DNA of 64,000 nt from Ruminococcus sp. Its GTDB lineage: Bacteria; Bacillota; Clostridia; Oscillospirales; Ruminococcaceae. The notes under the pieces were generated by a model. It was not told the DNA's origin. It saw nothing but the letters and a program-made list of their open reading frames with translations, and ran no database searches. Positions within the stretch are counted from its first letter, which is position 1, and each line of letters starts with the position of its first letter. Of the stretch, positions 9,001 through 17,979 are shown in pieces. The DNA lies in assembly GCA_017516465.1 (NCBI GenBank), contig JAFXCR010000016.1, positions 33,683 to 97,682 on the forward strand, read 5' to 3'. The position numbers and the translations under genes were made by a program.

Positions 9001-10376
9001 AAGCTGTCAACAACCTGAAGATTCTTAAGCTTTACAGCACCTATTTCGGTAAGTCTGTCGGTACGGAAATTAAGTCCCGTAGTCTCAACATCGAAAATGA
9101 TTATTTCATCGTCAAAGGAACGGCTGTCCTCACCGTACATAACCAAATCACGTTCAATATCATTTACAACGTAGGCCTCCATGCCATAGATAACCTTAAA
9201 ATCCTTCGGCATATTATACATACAATCAGGAAATGCCTGTACGCACCCGTGATCGGTAATCGCCATTGCCGTATGTCCCCACTGGGCTGCCCTGTTTATA
9301 AGTGTGACAGGATCAGTTACAGCATCCATTGCAGACATATTTGTATGGCAGTGAAGCTCAACACGCTTTTCGGGATATGTATCCATTTTCGGGATACGTT
9401 TTACTTTGATGATAGAGTTTGGATTCAATACGATATCTCTTGCAAAGCTGTCGTAATCCACCTTTCCGCTTACAAGCAAAGTCATCCCCTTTTTGAGTCC
9501 GGAAATCTTCATTTCCTCAATATCCTTGCTCGAACCGAATATCTTCACCTTGAGGGAGCCGCTGTAATCGGTGATGTCAAAGGTGACGACAGTCTTTTCA
9601 TTGCGGAGCTCCTTTGTTTCGGAATCAAAAATGTCTCCAACAACAACAGCACGCTCACCAAGAACCTTTACCGCTTCGCTTATTGAAACAGGCTTCTCAC
9701 GGATCGCCTTGCCTTTGAGTATCTCCGCAGATTCTGTATCAAATTCAGTATTCAGCGAAGCAAGATCAACTGATACGGTAGGAAGCGCAGCTTTAATTTC
9801 CTCCTCACGCTTTTCTTCTTCCGTTTTCGGTGGAACAAGCTGGCTGCTGTAATCAGGAAGTTCAGCTTCGTATTTTTCCATAAGTTCGTTGTATTCATCG
9901 GCAGATATGGAATTTTCTCCGATAAGCGAAACGGTAACCCTTACTCCAAAAAGATTGTATATCATTCTTGAAAAGCTGCCGCAGAAATCAAATTTTGTAA
10001 GAATCTCCATGCCTCCATGGGCAAGCTTTATATCAAGATGTCCATCCTTCAAAGTGACTTCGCTGTTATCAAGGAAACCATTTACAACGGAAATATCCCG
10101 TTTAAGAAGCTTTATAAGTTCTTCATAGCAGTTCATTCCGAAGGATGACTCAGGATAACGGCACTGCAAACGTATTTTTTCTATTTTTATCGCTTCTTCA
10201 GCCGCTTTTTCAAACGCAAAAATATCCTCAGACGGAACGATTTTATCATAATAAGCAAAAAATGTAATGCTGTCCAGCCTGTCAGAATATGTTATCTTAA
10301 AAATCTCTCCGCTGCGTATGCTTTCAGGTATCTCAGCACCGCAGTCCTTCAGAAATTCAGCCAGATTAATGTTCAT
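6051..10376 (-). CDS. polC: DNA polymerase III PolC-type alpha subunit
   Basis: The 1441-residue replicative polymerase of Gram-positive bacteria. Domains in order: N-terminal region and OB fold (to about 320), a PHP domain starting ELHCHTNMSAMDAV near 340, an inserted DnaQ-like 3'-5' exonuclease starting IIFDVETTGL near 427, the rest of PHP, a zinc-binding insert with CPQC and CPEC near 912-940, then the polymerase palm and fingers (DKAPDIDLNFS, TGQHPGGMVVVP), and a C-terminal helix-hairpin-helix region. This order and length fit PolC rather than DnaE. It is the last gene of the pyrH-to-polC block, 3 bases after ispG. Long plus-strand frames inside it are shadows. Confidence 0.98.
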   Translation of the reverse strand: MNINLAEFLKDCGAEIPESIRSGEIFKITYSDRLDSITFFAYYDKIVPSEDIFAFEKAAEEAIKIEKIRLQCRYPESSFGMNCYEELIKLLKRDISVVNGFLDNSEVTLKDGHLDIKLAHGGMEILTKFDFCGSFSRMIYNLFGVRVTVSLIGENSISADEYNELMEKYEAELPDYSSQLVPPKTEEEKREEEIKAALPTVSVDLASLNTEFDTESAEILKGKAIREKPVSISEAVKVLGERAVVVGDIFDSETKELRNEKTVVTFDITDYSGSLKVKIFGSSKDIEEMKISGLKKGMTLLVSGKVDYDSFARDIVLNPNSIIKVKRIPKMDTYPEKRVELHCHTNMSAMDAVTDPVTLINRAAQWGHTAMAITDHGCVQAFPDCMYNMPKDFKVIYGMEAYVVNDIERDLVMYGEDSRSFDDEIIIFDVETTGLNFRTDRLTEIGAVKLKNLQVVDSFNTKVNPEKHIPEKITELTGISDEDVANAPREAEALRKFMEFCGDRPVLVAHNARFDTNMINQVCKRQNIVFDYSWIDTLVMCQSMLPEMGRHRLNLVAKQLKLGKFDHHRASDDALMLAKIYIELAGRLKNDRGFKSLDELNRLAYEIETKKLQSYHHIILARNQAGLKNLYRLVSVSNLEYFYKKPLIPKSVLEQHREGLIFGSACEAGELFQAILDIRDEEYIEKIAGFYDYLEIQPIGNNEFMVRDGKAENDEELMRYNREIVELGEKLNIPVCATCDVHFIDQKDAVFRKIILTSMGFKDAENQAPLYFRTTDEMLAEFEYLGAEKAKEVVITNTNLIADMIEDVRPIPKGTFTPEIEGAEEELKQITTDKAHEIYGNPLPELVEKRLDRELSSIIKHGFSVLYIIAQKLVWNSVENGYLVGSRGSVGSSFVASMAGISEVNPLPPHYVCPQCKHSEFMTDGKYGSGFDLPQKNCPECGADMSRDGHDIPFETFLGFDGDKAPDIDLNFSDEYQFWAHRYTEQLFGKSNVFKAGTISVLADKTAYGYVKKYCEENGIVLNNAEMNRLAIGCTGIKKTTGQHPGGMVVVPSDYDVYDFTPVQHPADSADSDIITTHFTFNSLHDTILKLDELGHVVPTLYKHLEDLTGIKIKDVPATDPQVIRMCTNCDALGVTAEEIFCETGSLGIPEMGTGFTIQMLLDAKPTKFSDFLQISGLSHGTDVWLGNAKDLINQGICTISDVIGTRDSIMTYLIYKGVESKMAFQIMEWTRKGKAPKQFTPEIIEMLRSHDVPEWYIESCLKIKYMFPKAHAAAYVIAAIKLGWFKLYKPLEYYATYFSVRGDDFDAELAVAGKAAVSARIEELKALGNDRTKKESDLCDMLLIINEMLARGYEFLPVDVFKSHAVDYLVEDGKLRIPFSAMSGIGETAAKSLYKAVQDGGFISIEELQEMSGVSKTTIDMLKSTGAFGELPESAQLSLF

Positions 10377-10379
10377 ATA

Positions 10380-11417
10380 TCAAAGCTTGTCAATCTCCGC
10401 AAGAATTTCGGAGACAATGTCCTCCTCCTTGATTTTTCGCTGTGTACCGTCCTTTTTGAAGATTACAGCACATCCGTCTCCGCCGGCAATTCCGATATCA
10501 GCTTCTCTCGCTTCGCCGGGACCATTCACCACACATCCCATAACGGCTACGGTGATATTCTTGTCCATATCTTTTACGGCTTCCTCGACAGACTTTGCCG
10601 CCTTTACAAGATCAATTCTTGTTCTGCCGCAGGTCGGGCATGATACGATTCTCACACCATCTCTCCTGCCTATCGCTTTAAGTATATCCTTTGCAGCGGC
10701 AATTTCCTTGACAGGATCATCTGTAAGCGAAACACGAATAGTTTCGCCTATTCCGTCGCAAAGAAGCGAGCCTATTCCGACTGACGATTTTATGAGTCCC
10801 ATCCTTTCCGTACCAGCCTCGGTTACGCCAAGATGAAGCGGATATGAGCATTTTTCTGCCGCCAGTCTGTATGACTGTATCATTCTGCCGACATCTGATG
10901 ACTTTATGGAAATTACAATATCTGTAAAATCAAAATGCTCCAGCATTGCAGCGTGTCCGAGAGCACTTTCAACAAGAGCCTCAGGAGTGGGAGATCCGTA
11001 TTTTGCAAGGATTTCCTTTTCAAGCGATCCGGAATTCACGCCTATTCTTATGGGAATATTCCTTGATCTGCAGGCTTCGACAACCTGCTTCACTCTGTCC
11101 ATTCCGCCGATGTTTCCGGGATTTATCCTGATTTTGTCGATTCCGGCAGCGGCAGCTTCAAGAGCAAGACGGTAATCAAAATGGATATCTGCAACAAGCG
11201 GTATACTTATTTTCTCCTTTATTGCGGGAATCAGTCTGACTGCTTCCATGTCCGGAATAGCAGCACGGACGATCTCGCATCCAGCTTTTTCAAGTTCCAC
11301 TGCCTGCCTTACGCTTCCTACAATATCATCTGAACGCATATTGAGCATTGACTGAATATATATATGACGTCCATCGAGGACGCATTCCCCTACTCTGACC
11401 GGTTTTACGTTTCTCAT
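10380..11417 (-). CDS. ispG: 4-hydroxy-3-methylbut-2-enyl diphosphate synthase IspG
   Basis: A 345-residue Fe4S4 enzyme of the MEP isoprenoid pathway that reductively opens MEcPP to HMBPP. The iron-sulfur ligands are in SCPTCGRT and in VMGCVVNGPGEAREAD, where the Glu of GPGEA also binds the cluster. The TIM barrel begins with KPVRVGECVLDG. It sits 3 bases after rseP and 3 bases before polC, and shares the operon with dxr and uppS, so three isoprenoid and lipid-carrier steps are co-transcribed. Confidence 0.97.
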   Translation of the reverse strand: MRNVKPVRVGECVLDGRHIYIQSMLNMRSDDIVGSVRQAVELEKAGCEIVRAAIPDMEAVRLIPAIKEKISIPLVADIHFDYRLALEAAAAGIDKIRINPGNIGGMDRVKQVVEACRSRNIPIRIGVNSGSLEKEILAKYGSPTPEALVESALGHAAMLEHFDFTDIVISIKSSDVGRMIQSYRLAAEKCSYPLHLGVTEAGTERMGLIKSSVGIGSLLCDGIGETIRVSLTDDPVKEIAAAKDILKAIGRRDGVRIVSCPTCGRTRIDLVKAAKSVEEAVKDMDKNITVAVMGCVVNGPGEAREADIGIAGGDGCAVIFKKDGTQRKIKEEDIVSEILAEIDKL

Positions 11418-11420
11418 ATT

Positions 11421-12611
11421 TTAACCTCCCATGATAAGCTTTAAAATATCGTTGTACGTTGCAAAAATCATGATACCAAAAAGCAGAAGCATTCCGGCAA
11501 GATGAACATATCCCTCATGCTCAGGCTTGATAGGCTTTCTTCTGATAAGCTCTATAAAGCAGAACAGCAGCCTGCCGCCGTCGAGTCCGGGAACCGGAAG
11601 AAGATTGAAAATTCCCACATTTATTGTAATAAGTGCTGTTATATAGAGCAGATTGAATATAACATCACTTTTACTTTCAGCGTCCTGAGTTGCAACCTCG
11701 TTAATCTCTGAAACTACACCTACCGGTCCCGAAACAGCTTCCTTTTCAACCTTTCCGGTTACAAGCTGTTTGAGTGAAAGACCAACAATATGGCTCATGG
11801 ACATGAATATATCGCTTGATCCCTTTACAACTGTCAGCGGAGTCTTTTTATTGTACACAAGACCGAAATCCCATTCAGTACCGTCAATGCTGTTATAGAA
11901 TTCAACGCCCTCAAGATTTATTTTCTTTCCGTCACGCTCTACTACAACATCTCTTTTGCCGTCCTTTGCAGTGTCCGTTTCAAAGATGAAGCTGAGGTCA
12001 AGTGTACTGAAAACACGGGTACCGTCAATGCTGATGATCCTATCGCCTTTTTTCAGCTTTTCACGGCTGCTTGCGTAATATATTATTGTTCCATCTTCGT
12101 TGAGTCTGCCGCCGTATCCGACTTCCACTGGAGATATCTCCTCACTCATATCCGGAACAGACAACCTTTTTCCAAACTGCCACGCAAGAGTCCGACATCT
12201 GAAGGCGGCAGATACAGTATCGTCATTTCTCATACCGGTAAAGCCTGACACCTTCGTTGTAGGAACTTCATCCATCATGCTTACCATAGGAATCAGAACA
12301 CAGAATCCAAGCACAAAATTCATGAAGGCTCCTGCCACGAGAATAACCATTCTCTTCCAGAGCTTTGCATTACGGAAGGCACGAGGATCTTCATTCTGAG
12401 AATCCTCTCCCTCCATAGCACAATATCCGCCTACCGGAAGAATTCTGAGAGAATACATTGTCTCTCCGCATCTCTTCTGAATGAGCTTTGGTCCCATTCC
12501 CACTGAAAATTCCAGAACCTTAACACCACTGAGCTTTGCACATATAAAATGTCCGAACTCATGAACAGTAACAATAATTCCGAAAATTACGATTGCAATG
12601 ATAATACCCAT
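11421..12611 (-). CDS. rseP: site-2 intramembrane zinc metalloprotease RseP/YluC
   Basis: A 396-residue M50 protease that cuts within the membrane, for example anti-sigma factors and signal-peptide remnants. The zinc site is HEFGH at residues 17-21 in the first transmembrane helix; the third ligand lies in the C-terminal motif LLPVPGLDGGRLLF. A single PDZ-like domain (about 170-245, with KKGDRIISIDGTRVFS) lies between membrane segments. The position between dxr and ispG matches the usual Firmicutes order. Confidence 0.95.
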   Translation of the reverse strand: MGIIIAIVIFGIIVTVHEFGHFICAKLSGVKVLEFSVGMGPKLIQKRCGETMYSLRILPVGGYCAMEGEDSQNEDPRAFRNAKLWKRMVILVAGAFMNFVLGFCVLIPMVSMMDEVPTTKVSGFTGMRNDDTVSAAFRCRTLAWQFGKRLSVPDMSEEISPVEVGYGGRLNEDGTIIYYASSREKLKKGDRIISIDGTRVFSTLDLSFIFETDTAKDGKRDVVVERDGKKINLEGVEFYNSIDGTEWDFGLVYNKKTPLTVVKGSSDIFMSMSHIVGLSLKQLVTGKVEKEAVSGPVGVVSEINEVATQDAESKSDVIFNLLYITALITINVGIFNLLPVPGLDGGRLLFCFIELIRRKPIKPEHEGYVHLAGMLLLFGIMIFATYNDILKLIMGG

Positions 12612-12625
12612 GTATTTTTATCCTT

Positions 12626-13783
12626 TCATTGAGCACATACTCCGATTTTTTTCCTGACATAGGCTCTCGCCGCTGAATCAGCCTTCATAACGTCATCATA
12701 GCTTCTGATTTCAGAGGGGTTAAATTCATCAAGGACAGAAGAAACAATTTCTCCTATACTGATAAAGCTTATCTCATCATTAAGAAACGCCCTTACTGCC
12801 TCCTCGTTTGCAGAATTCACCAGACAGGGATAAGCTCCTCCTCGTTTTATCGCCTCTATTGCAGCAGACAGACACCTGAATGTTCCATAATCCGGCTTTT
12901 CAAAGGTCAGACTGCCGTATTCAGTCAGTGAAAGACGTCCCGTAGGACACGGCATACGTTCAGGATAGAGAAGTGCATACTGTATCGGTATCTTCATATC
13001 CGGAACACCGAGCTGTGCGATAACGGAATAATCATCGTACTCAACGGCTGAATGTACAACGCTCTGACGGTGTACAACAATTTCAATCTGATCGGGATCA
13101 AGATCAAAAAGCCACTTTGCTTCGATAAATTCAAGCCCCTTGTTCATAAGCGTCGCCGAGTCTATGGTGATTTTATTTCCCATGTCCCAGTTAGGATGCT
13201 TAAGTGCGTCTGCCTTTGTAACGCTTCTCAGTTCATCATACGATCTTCCGAAAAATGGACCGCCGGACGCCGTAAGAATCACCTTACTCAGCTGAGATCT
13301 TTTATTTCCCTGCAAGCACTGAAATATAGCTGAATGTTCACTGTCAACCGGATATATCTTTACTCCTTTTTCCTTTGCAAGAGCAGTTACAAGTTCTCCG
13401 CCGGCAACAAGAGTTTCCTTGTTGGCAAGAGCTATATCCTTTCCGGCACTGATTGCTGTAAGAGTCGGCAGAAGTCCGACCATTCCCACAACGGAATTGA
13501 GTACGATATCACTCTGGGGCAATGCTGCAATTTCACATAATCCTTCCATACCGCAGAGAACTTTTATGTCTGTATCGGCAAGACGTTCTTTGAGTTCTGT
13601 GTATTTATTTTCGTTGTAGATTCCTACATACTCCGGATGATATTTTCTTGCCTGCTGTTCAAGAAGCTCTGTGCTGCTGTGAGCTGCAAGCGCTGTTATC
13701 TGTATCCCATGCTTCTCACAGACCTCAAGTGACTGCGTTCCGATAGAGCCTGTTGAGCCGAGAATAGAAGCTTTTTTATTCAT
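12626..13783 (-). CDS. dxr: 1-deoxy-D-xylulose 5-phosphate reductoisomerase
   Basis: A 385-residue NADPH-dependent enzyme for the first committed step of the MEP pathway. The N-terminal Rossmann motif is GSTGSIGTQSLEV; the family motif IALANKETLV and the metal- and substrate-binding region VDSEHSAIFQCL are present. Preceded by GGAGG 6 bases before the ATG. A 91-base gap with a hairpin separates it from the upstream cdsA, so it may have some independent expression. Confidence 0.97.
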   Translation of the reverse strand: MNKKASILGSTGSIGTQSLEVCEKHGIQITALAAHSSTELLEQQARKYHPEYVGIYNENKYTELKERLADTDIKVLCGMEGLCEIAALPQSDIVLNSVVGMVGLLPTLTAISAGKDIALANKETLVAGGELVTALAKEKGVKIYPVDSEHSAIFQCLQGNKRSQLSKVILTASGGPFFGRSYDELRSVTKADALKHPNWDMGNKITIDSATLMNKGLEFIEAKWLFDLDPDQIEIVVHRQSVVHSAVEYDDYSVIAQLGVPDMKIPIQYALLYPERMPCPTGRLSLTEYGSLTFEKPDYGTFRCLSAAIEAIKRGGAYPCLVNSANEEAVRAFLNDEISFISIGEIVSSVLDEFNPSEIRSYDDVMKADSAARAYVRKKIGVCAQ

Positions 13784-13830
13784 AAATGCCTCCGTAAATA
13801 TTATGAAATATATTGTGATAAAATGCGAAA

Positions 13831-13861
13831 GGGACTATACGCAATTATTACGTTAGTCTCC
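13831..13861 (-). promoter_or_regulatory. hairpin between cdsA and dxr
   Basis: GGGACTATACG (831-841) and CGTTAGTCTCC (851-861) pair with two single-base bulges around a 9-base loop. On the minus strand a short T-rich tail follows (TTTCGCATTTTATC). It could be a weak attenuator within the operon or a processing site; the tail is poor for a full terminator. Confidence 0.4.
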
Positions 13862-13874
13862 TTTCTGAAAATTA

Positions 13875-14732
13875 TTAAATATTGACTATTGTCGTAAATG
13901 CATAGAATGTCGGCAGAACGAAGAGTACGCTGTCAAAACGATCCATAAGACCACCGTGACCGGGCATAATCTTTCCGTAATCCTTGAAACCAATCTGTCT
14001 CTTTACCATAGATGCAGAAAGATCGCCGATTGTACCTATAACGGCACATACTGCTCCAAGAATAAATGTAAGTAACACTTTGCCAATCTCAAACTGTCCG
14101 GAATAGATTGAAAATGCAACAACATAAACGATTCCGGTTGTTGTAATTCCGCCGATAAAGCCTTCAATTGTTTTTTTAGGACTGATTTCAGGACAAAGCT
14201 TATGCTTTCCGATTGCAACGCCTGTGAAGTATGCTCCTGTATCTGCGATCCATGCACCGCAGAGTCCCATAATGAGGAGAAACAGTCCGTCAGAGCCGTT
14301 TCCTCTGTCAATGCGTACAATGGATGTCATTGCCTGCGGTACGAGCATCATCACTGCAAGCACAAAGAAAATCTGCTCATAGCGTATTGTTTTATGATTG
14401 CGGAGCCATGTAAGGAAAATTACAAATCCTGCAATCAATGTAAGCACAAAACAGCAGAAAGGTACATCTTTGCCGGTAAATACATCAATATCAAAGATGC
14501 GGAAAGTTGAACAACTTCCGACTGTCGATAAAAATGGTACAAAAACTGCACACAATTCTGCGGCACAAAGTACGGGGATGCACTTTTCCATTTTAACTGC
14601 CCTGAGAAGCTCATAAAGCATAATCGCAATCATTACCGCTACGGCTATTGGCAGCACTATTGTATCGTGAAAGAACAGTACTGCCGCAAGTATTACTACT
14701 CCAACTGCACCTGAAATAATTCTTGTAAGCAT
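13875..14732 (-). CDS. cdsA: phosphatidate cytidylyltransferase CdsA
   Basis: A 285-residue integral membrane enzyme that makes CDP-diacylglycerol from phosphatidic acid and CTP. Many hydrophobic segments are visible, and the C-terminal family signature is present as SASMVKRQIGFKDYGK followed by PGHGGLMDRFDS. It lies 3 bases downstream of uppS in the same direction. With plsY at 17338 this gives two steps of phospholipid synthesis nearby. Confidence 0.96.
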   Translation of the reverse strand: MLTRIISGAVGVVILAAVLFFHDTIVLPIAVAVMIAIMLYELLRAVKMEKCIPVLCAAELCAVFVPFLSTVGSCSTFRIFDIDVFTGKDVPFCCFVLTLIAGFVIFLTWLRNHKTIRYEQIFFVLAVMMLVPQAMTSIVRIDRGNGSDGLFLLIMGLCGAWIADTGAYFTGVAIGKHKLCPEISPKKTIEGFIGGITTTGIVYVVAFSIYSGQFEIGKVLLTFILGAVCAVIGTIGDLSASMVKRQIGFKDYGKIMPGHGGLMDRFDSVLFVLPTFYAFTTIVNI

Positions 14733-14735
14733 ATC

Positions 14736-15476
14736 TCAGACACCTCCAAAACGGCGATTACGTCTGCCGAACTCAATAAGTGCCTTGTCAAGCTCTGCCG
14801 GAGTAAAATCAGGCCAGAGAATATCTGTAAAATAATACTCAGCATAGGCACACTGCCAGATAAGATAATTGGAAAGACGCATTTCACCGCTGGGACGTAT
14901 AACGAGGTCTACATCAGGAATTCCTTTTGTATAAAGCTCATCAGAAATTGACTGTTCTGTTATATCCTCCGGCTTTATTTCGCCGTTTACAGCTTTCTGA
15001 GCAAGAATTCTTGCAGCGTGTGCAAGCTCGTCTCTTCCGCCGTAGTTGACAGCCATCATCAGCGTCATTTCCTCATAGTGAGCAGTATCCTCCTCCAGCT
15101 TTATCATCTTCTGCTGGAGATCCTCGTCAAACGCACTCTTGTCTCCGAGAAATATCATTCTTGTATTTTCACTGAGGAAGTTGCGGACATCAACGATATA
15201 TTCACGGAAAAGCTCCATGATTGTGCTGACTTCATCGTCAGGACGCTGCCAGTTTTCCGTTGAAAACGCATAGAATGAAATGTTTTTCAAGCCGATATCC
15301 TTGCAGTAGCGGACTATCTTCTTGAAGTTCTTTGCACCCTCCTTATGACCGAACGGACGGGGAAGTCCACGTTTTTTTGCCCATCTGCCATTGCCGTCCA
15401 TAATGAATCCAACGTGCTGCGGAAGCGTTTCCGGCAGATTAAGCACCGCTTTTTCCTTTTTACCGAATATCGCCAT
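14736..15476 (-). CDS. uppS: undecaprenyl diphosphate synthase UppS
   Basis: A 246-residue cis-prenyltransferase that builds the C55 lipid carrier for peptidoglycan. The pyrophosphate-binding motif is MDGNGRWAKKRG with the conserved Asp, and the C-terminal signature is RPSGEMRLSNYLIWQ (the usual form is RTSGE.R.SNFL.WQ). Full length. Located between frr and cdsA as in Bacillus. Confidence 0.97.
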   Translation of the reverse strand: MAIFGKKEKAVLNLPETLPQHVGFIMDGNGRWAKKRGLPRPFGHKEGAKNFKKIVRYCKDIGLKNISFYAFSTENWQRPDDEVSTIMELFREYIVDVRNFLSENTRMIFLGDKSAFDEDLQQKMIKLEEDTAHYEEMTLMMAVNYGGRDELAHAARILAQKAVNGEIKPEDITEQSISDELYTKGIPDVDLVIRPSGEMRLSNYLIWQCAYAEYYFTDILWPDFTPAELDKALIEFGRRNRRFGGV

Positions 15477-15485
15477 ATTTCACCA

Positions 15486-16040
15486 TTAAACTGTCATGAT
15501 TTCTTTTTCTTTTGCTGCTACTGATTTATCAATATCTTCGCAGAATTTATCAGTAAGATCCTGAACCTTCTTTTCACAGCTCTTCATATCATCCTCTGTG
15601 ATCTCAGAATTCTTCTTCATTGTCTTGAACTTTTCCATTGTATCGCGGCGAATTGAACGAACAGTAACCTTGCATTCCTCGCCGTACTTCTTTACAGTCT
15701 TGCAGAGTTCCTTACGTCTGTCCTCTGTAAGCTGAGGGAAAACAAGACGGATAGCAGTTCCGTCGTTTGTAGGGTTGATTCCGACATCAGAAGCCTGAAT
15801 AGCCTTTTCAATAAGCTTAAGTGAGGACTTGTCCCACGGCTGGATAACGAGGATTCTTGCCTCTGAAACGGAGATAGCTGCCATCTGATTTACAGGAGTG
15901 GGAGCACCATAGTAATCAACCATAACCTTGTCAAGAACAGCTGGATTTGCTCTTCCTGCACGGATAGCTGCGAATTCATTGTTGAGCGCATTGAGGCTCT
16001 TGTTCATTTTTTCCTTTGCTGCGTTAAGAGTATCTTTCAT
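15486..16040 (-). CDS. frr: ribosome recycling factor
   Basis: A 184-residue two-domain factor that, with EF-G, splits post-termination ribosomes. It shows the typical RAGRANPAVLDKVMVDYYG stretch near residue 27 and the charged helical C-terminus. It lies 25 bases after pyrH and 9 bases before uppS in the same operon. Confidence 0.98.
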   Translation of the reverse strand: MKDTLNAAKEKMNKSLNALNNEFAAIRAGRANPAVLDKVMVDYYGAPTPVNQMAAISVSEARILVIQPWDKSSLKLIEKAIQASDVGINPTNDGTAIRLVFPQLTEDRRKELCKTVKKYGEECKVTVRSIRRDTMEKFKTMKKNSEITEDDMKSCEKKVQDLTDKFCEDIDKSVAAKEKEIMTV

Positions 16041-16065
16041 TGTAAAAACTTCCTTTCAAAAATAA

Positions 16066-16776
16066 TTATTCTTCGGAAACAACTGTTCCGACATTTTCGC
16101 CCATAACTGCATCATATATATTATCAGGGCGGCTGAGATCGAATACGAGCATCTTCATTCCATTGTCACGACAGAGTGTTGCGGCTGTGGAATCCATAAC
16201 CTGAAGTCCGTCGTTGAGAACCTGACTGAATGTCAGCTTGTCGTATTTTTTTGCATCTTCATACTTATGAGGATCCTTATCATAAACGCCGTCAACGAGA
16301 GTAGCCTTGAGGAAAATATCAGCCTGAATCTCAACTGCACGGAGAGAAGCGGCTGTATCTGTGGAGAAGAACGGATTTCCTGTTCCGCATCCGAAGATAA
16401 CAACTCTGCCTTTTTCAAGGTGACGGACTGCTCTGTTGCGGATGTAAGGCTCTGCAACCTGCTGCATGATTATAGCCGTCTGTACACGGGTAACGCAGCC
16501 AAGTGATTCGAGAACATCGGCAAGTGCAAGAGCGTTCATTGCAGTAGCCAGCATACCGATATGATCGGCACGGGTTCTGTCCATTGCACCGCTGGAACGA
16601 CCTCTCCAGAAATTTCCACCGCCGACTACAATAGCCACCTGAACTCCTGCGTCCACACACTTTTTAATACTTTGACAGATTGTAGTGATTGTATCGTAGT
16701 TGAGACCTGTCTTGTTGTCTCCGGCGAGAGCTTCTCCGCTGACTTTTAATAAAATTCTTTTATAAACTGGTTCCAT
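16066..16776 (-). CDS. pyrH: UMP kinase PyrH
   Basis: A 236-residue hexameric amino-acid-kinase-fold UMP kinase making UDP from UMP. It begins [17 protein letters not shown]; the glycine-rich loop [10 protein letters not shown] and the UMP-binding region [17 protein letters not shown] are seen. It is the first gene of the block that runs to polC, preceded by its own promoter and a GAGGTG Shine-Dalgarno. Confidence 0.97.
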   Translation of the reverse strand: MEPVYKRILLKVSGEALAGDNKTGLNYDTITTICQSIKKCVDAGVQVAIVVGGGNFWRGRSSGAMDRTRADHIGMLATAMNALALADVLESLGCVTRVQTAIIMQQVAEPYIRNRAVRHLEKGRVVIFGCGTGNPFFSTDTAASLRAVEIQADIFLKATLVDGVYDKDPHKYEDAKKYDKLTFSQVLNDGLQVMDSTAATLCRDNGMKMLVFDLSRPDNIYDAVMGENVGTVVSEE

Positions 16777-16806
16777 AAAAGCACCTCACAAAAATAGTCT
16801 ACATCT

Positions 16807-16835
16807 ATTTTACACTAAAAATCACTTTATGTAAA
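16807..16835 (-). promoter_or_regulatory. promoter of the pyrH-polC operon
   Basis: Minus strand: -35 TTTACA (16830-16835) and -10 TAAAAT (16807-16812) with a 17-base spacer, about 30 bases upstream of the pyrH start. The rest of the gap up to 16973 is AT-rich and holds no ORF that could be supported; a further minus-strand TATAAT near 16920 has no convincing -35 box. Confidence 0.6.
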
Positions 16836-16973
16836 GTACATTTAATAAAAAAACTTGAAATTTTCTGATTTTTTCCATTTCAGATAGACTTTTTAAGATA
16901 ACAAAACTCACTCATCTGTTATTATACACAAAAAATGCTGATATTTAACAGTATTTTTCGACACACAAAACTC

Positions 16974-17002
16974 TTGACTTTATTCTCTGTCCGTGATATA
17001 AT
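16974..17002 (+). promoter_or_regulatory. promoter of the tRNA-Ser pair
   Basis: -35 TTGACT (16974-16979), 17-base spacer ending in TGA, -10 TATAAT (16997-17002), an extended -10 promoter. The predicted start is about 20 bases before the first tRNA. Confidence 0.75.
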
Positions 17003-17031
17003 ATAAAAGCTGAATCAAACGGCACAAAGCT

Positions 17032-17120
17032 GGAGAGGTATCGAAGCGGTCATAACGAGGCGGTCTTGAAAACCGTTTGACTTAACGGTCACGTGGGTTC
17101 GAATCCCACCCTCTCCGCCA
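17032..17120 (+). tRNA. tRNA-Ser (anticodon UGA)
   Basis: An 89-base class II tRNA with a 7-bp acceptor stem GGAGAGG/CCTCTCC, discriminator G, and encoded CCA. The anticodon loop CTTGAAA gives UGA, which reads UCA-type serine codons. The long variable arm and the GGTTCGAATC T-arm are present. Confidence 0.95.
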
Positions 17121-17161
17121 TTTTAATTTCTGAGTGAGTTTTTTCTCTCGCTCGTCAGTTT

Positions 17162-17251
17162 GCGGATTTACCCAAGTGGTGAAGGGGCTCCCCTGCTAAG
17201 GGAGTAGGTCGGGAAACCGGCGCGAGAGTTCAAATCTCTCAATCCGCGCCA
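17162..17251 (+). tRNA. tRNA-Ser (anticodon GCU)
   Basis: A 90-base class II tRNA with acceptor stem GCGGATT/AATCCGC, discriminator G, and encoded CCA (17249-17251). The anticodon loop CTGCTAA gives GCU, which reads AGC/AGU. It is 41 bases after the tRNA-Ser(UGA) gene and probably co-transcribed with it. Confidence 0.95.
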
Positions 17252-17279
17252 AGCAGGTCTTCCATGATCTGTAAAGTCA

Positions 17280-17308
17280 CGGATGAAGTTTTTCTTCATC
17301 CGTTTTTT
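17280..17308 (+). terminator. terminator after the tRNA-Ser pair
   Basis: A perfect 9-bp stem CGGATGAAG/CTTCATCCG with a 5-T loop followed by six T. It separates the tRNA transcript from plsY, although read-through is possible because the plsY Shine-Dalgarno follows after about 17 bases. Confidence 0.85.
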
Positions 17309-17337
17309 GTATTGTTTTTATTGAGGAGGTAATGAAT

Positions 17338-17970
17338 ATGCAGTTTACACTATGCACACTGATAGGTTATCTTTTCGGAAACATCAACGCCGCTTATATC
17401 ATTTCAAAACTCCGTGGCTTCGATATCCGTGAACGTGGTTCAGGTAACGCTGGTGCTTCAAATGTTATTATCACTATCGGGAAAAAAGCCGGTCTTATTA
17501 CTGCAATCGTTGATATCACCAAAGCCGCTGTCGCTTCCGTTGTTGCAGCCAGCCTTTTCCCTCGCCTGCGATACGCTCATGTTCTCGGAGGTTCTGCCTG
17601 TATTATAGGACACATATTCCCTTTACTCATGAAATTTCACGGGGGAAAAGGTCTTGCCTGTCTCGGTGGAATGATACTTTCATATAATCCCGAAATATTC
17701 TTGCTTCTCCTTGCTATCGAAATTTTCCTCGGCTTCGGTATCGACTATATCTGCGTGGTTCCTATCTCCGGATCGATAATCTTTACCTCAATCTACGCAT
17801 TCCTTACCGGAGATCCTGCCGGTACAATGATCCTTGCTTCTGTTTCACTTGTGATACTGTATAAGCATATTGAGAATCTTCACAGAATACAACTCGGCAC
17901 CGAGGCTCACATAAGCTTTCTGTGGAATAAAGATCAGGAAATAGAAAGAATCAAGCACAATACAAATTAA
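17338..17970 (+). CDS. plsY: acyl-phosphate glycerol-3-phosphate acyltransferase PlsY
   Basis: A membrane acyltransferase of 210 residues that makes lysophosphatidic acid from acyl-phosphate, the first committed step of phospholipid synthesis in most Gram-positives. Its conserved loops are RERGSGNAGASNV and FHGGKGLA, with hydrophobic helices between. Two in-frame ATGs are 6 bases apart (17332 and 17338); the second is chosen because GGAGG is 8 bases before it but only 2 before the first. A terminator follows the stop. Confidence 0.93.
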   Translation: MQFTLCTLIGYLFGNINAAYIISKLRGFDIRERGSGNAGASNVIITIGKKAGLITAIVDITKAAVASVVAASLFPRLRYAHVLGGSACIIGHIFPLLMKFHGGKGLACLGGMILSYNPEIFLLLLAIEIFLGFGIDYICVVPISGSIIFTSIYAFLTGDPAGTMILASVSLVILYKHIENLHRIQLGTEAHISFLWNKDQEIERIKHNTN

Positions 17971-17979
17971 TAAGCTGTA

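Noticed and set aside
8673-9686. Long plus-strand open frame inside polC
   Set aside because: It is antisense to the conserved exonuclease and PHP regions of polC; a shadow frame.
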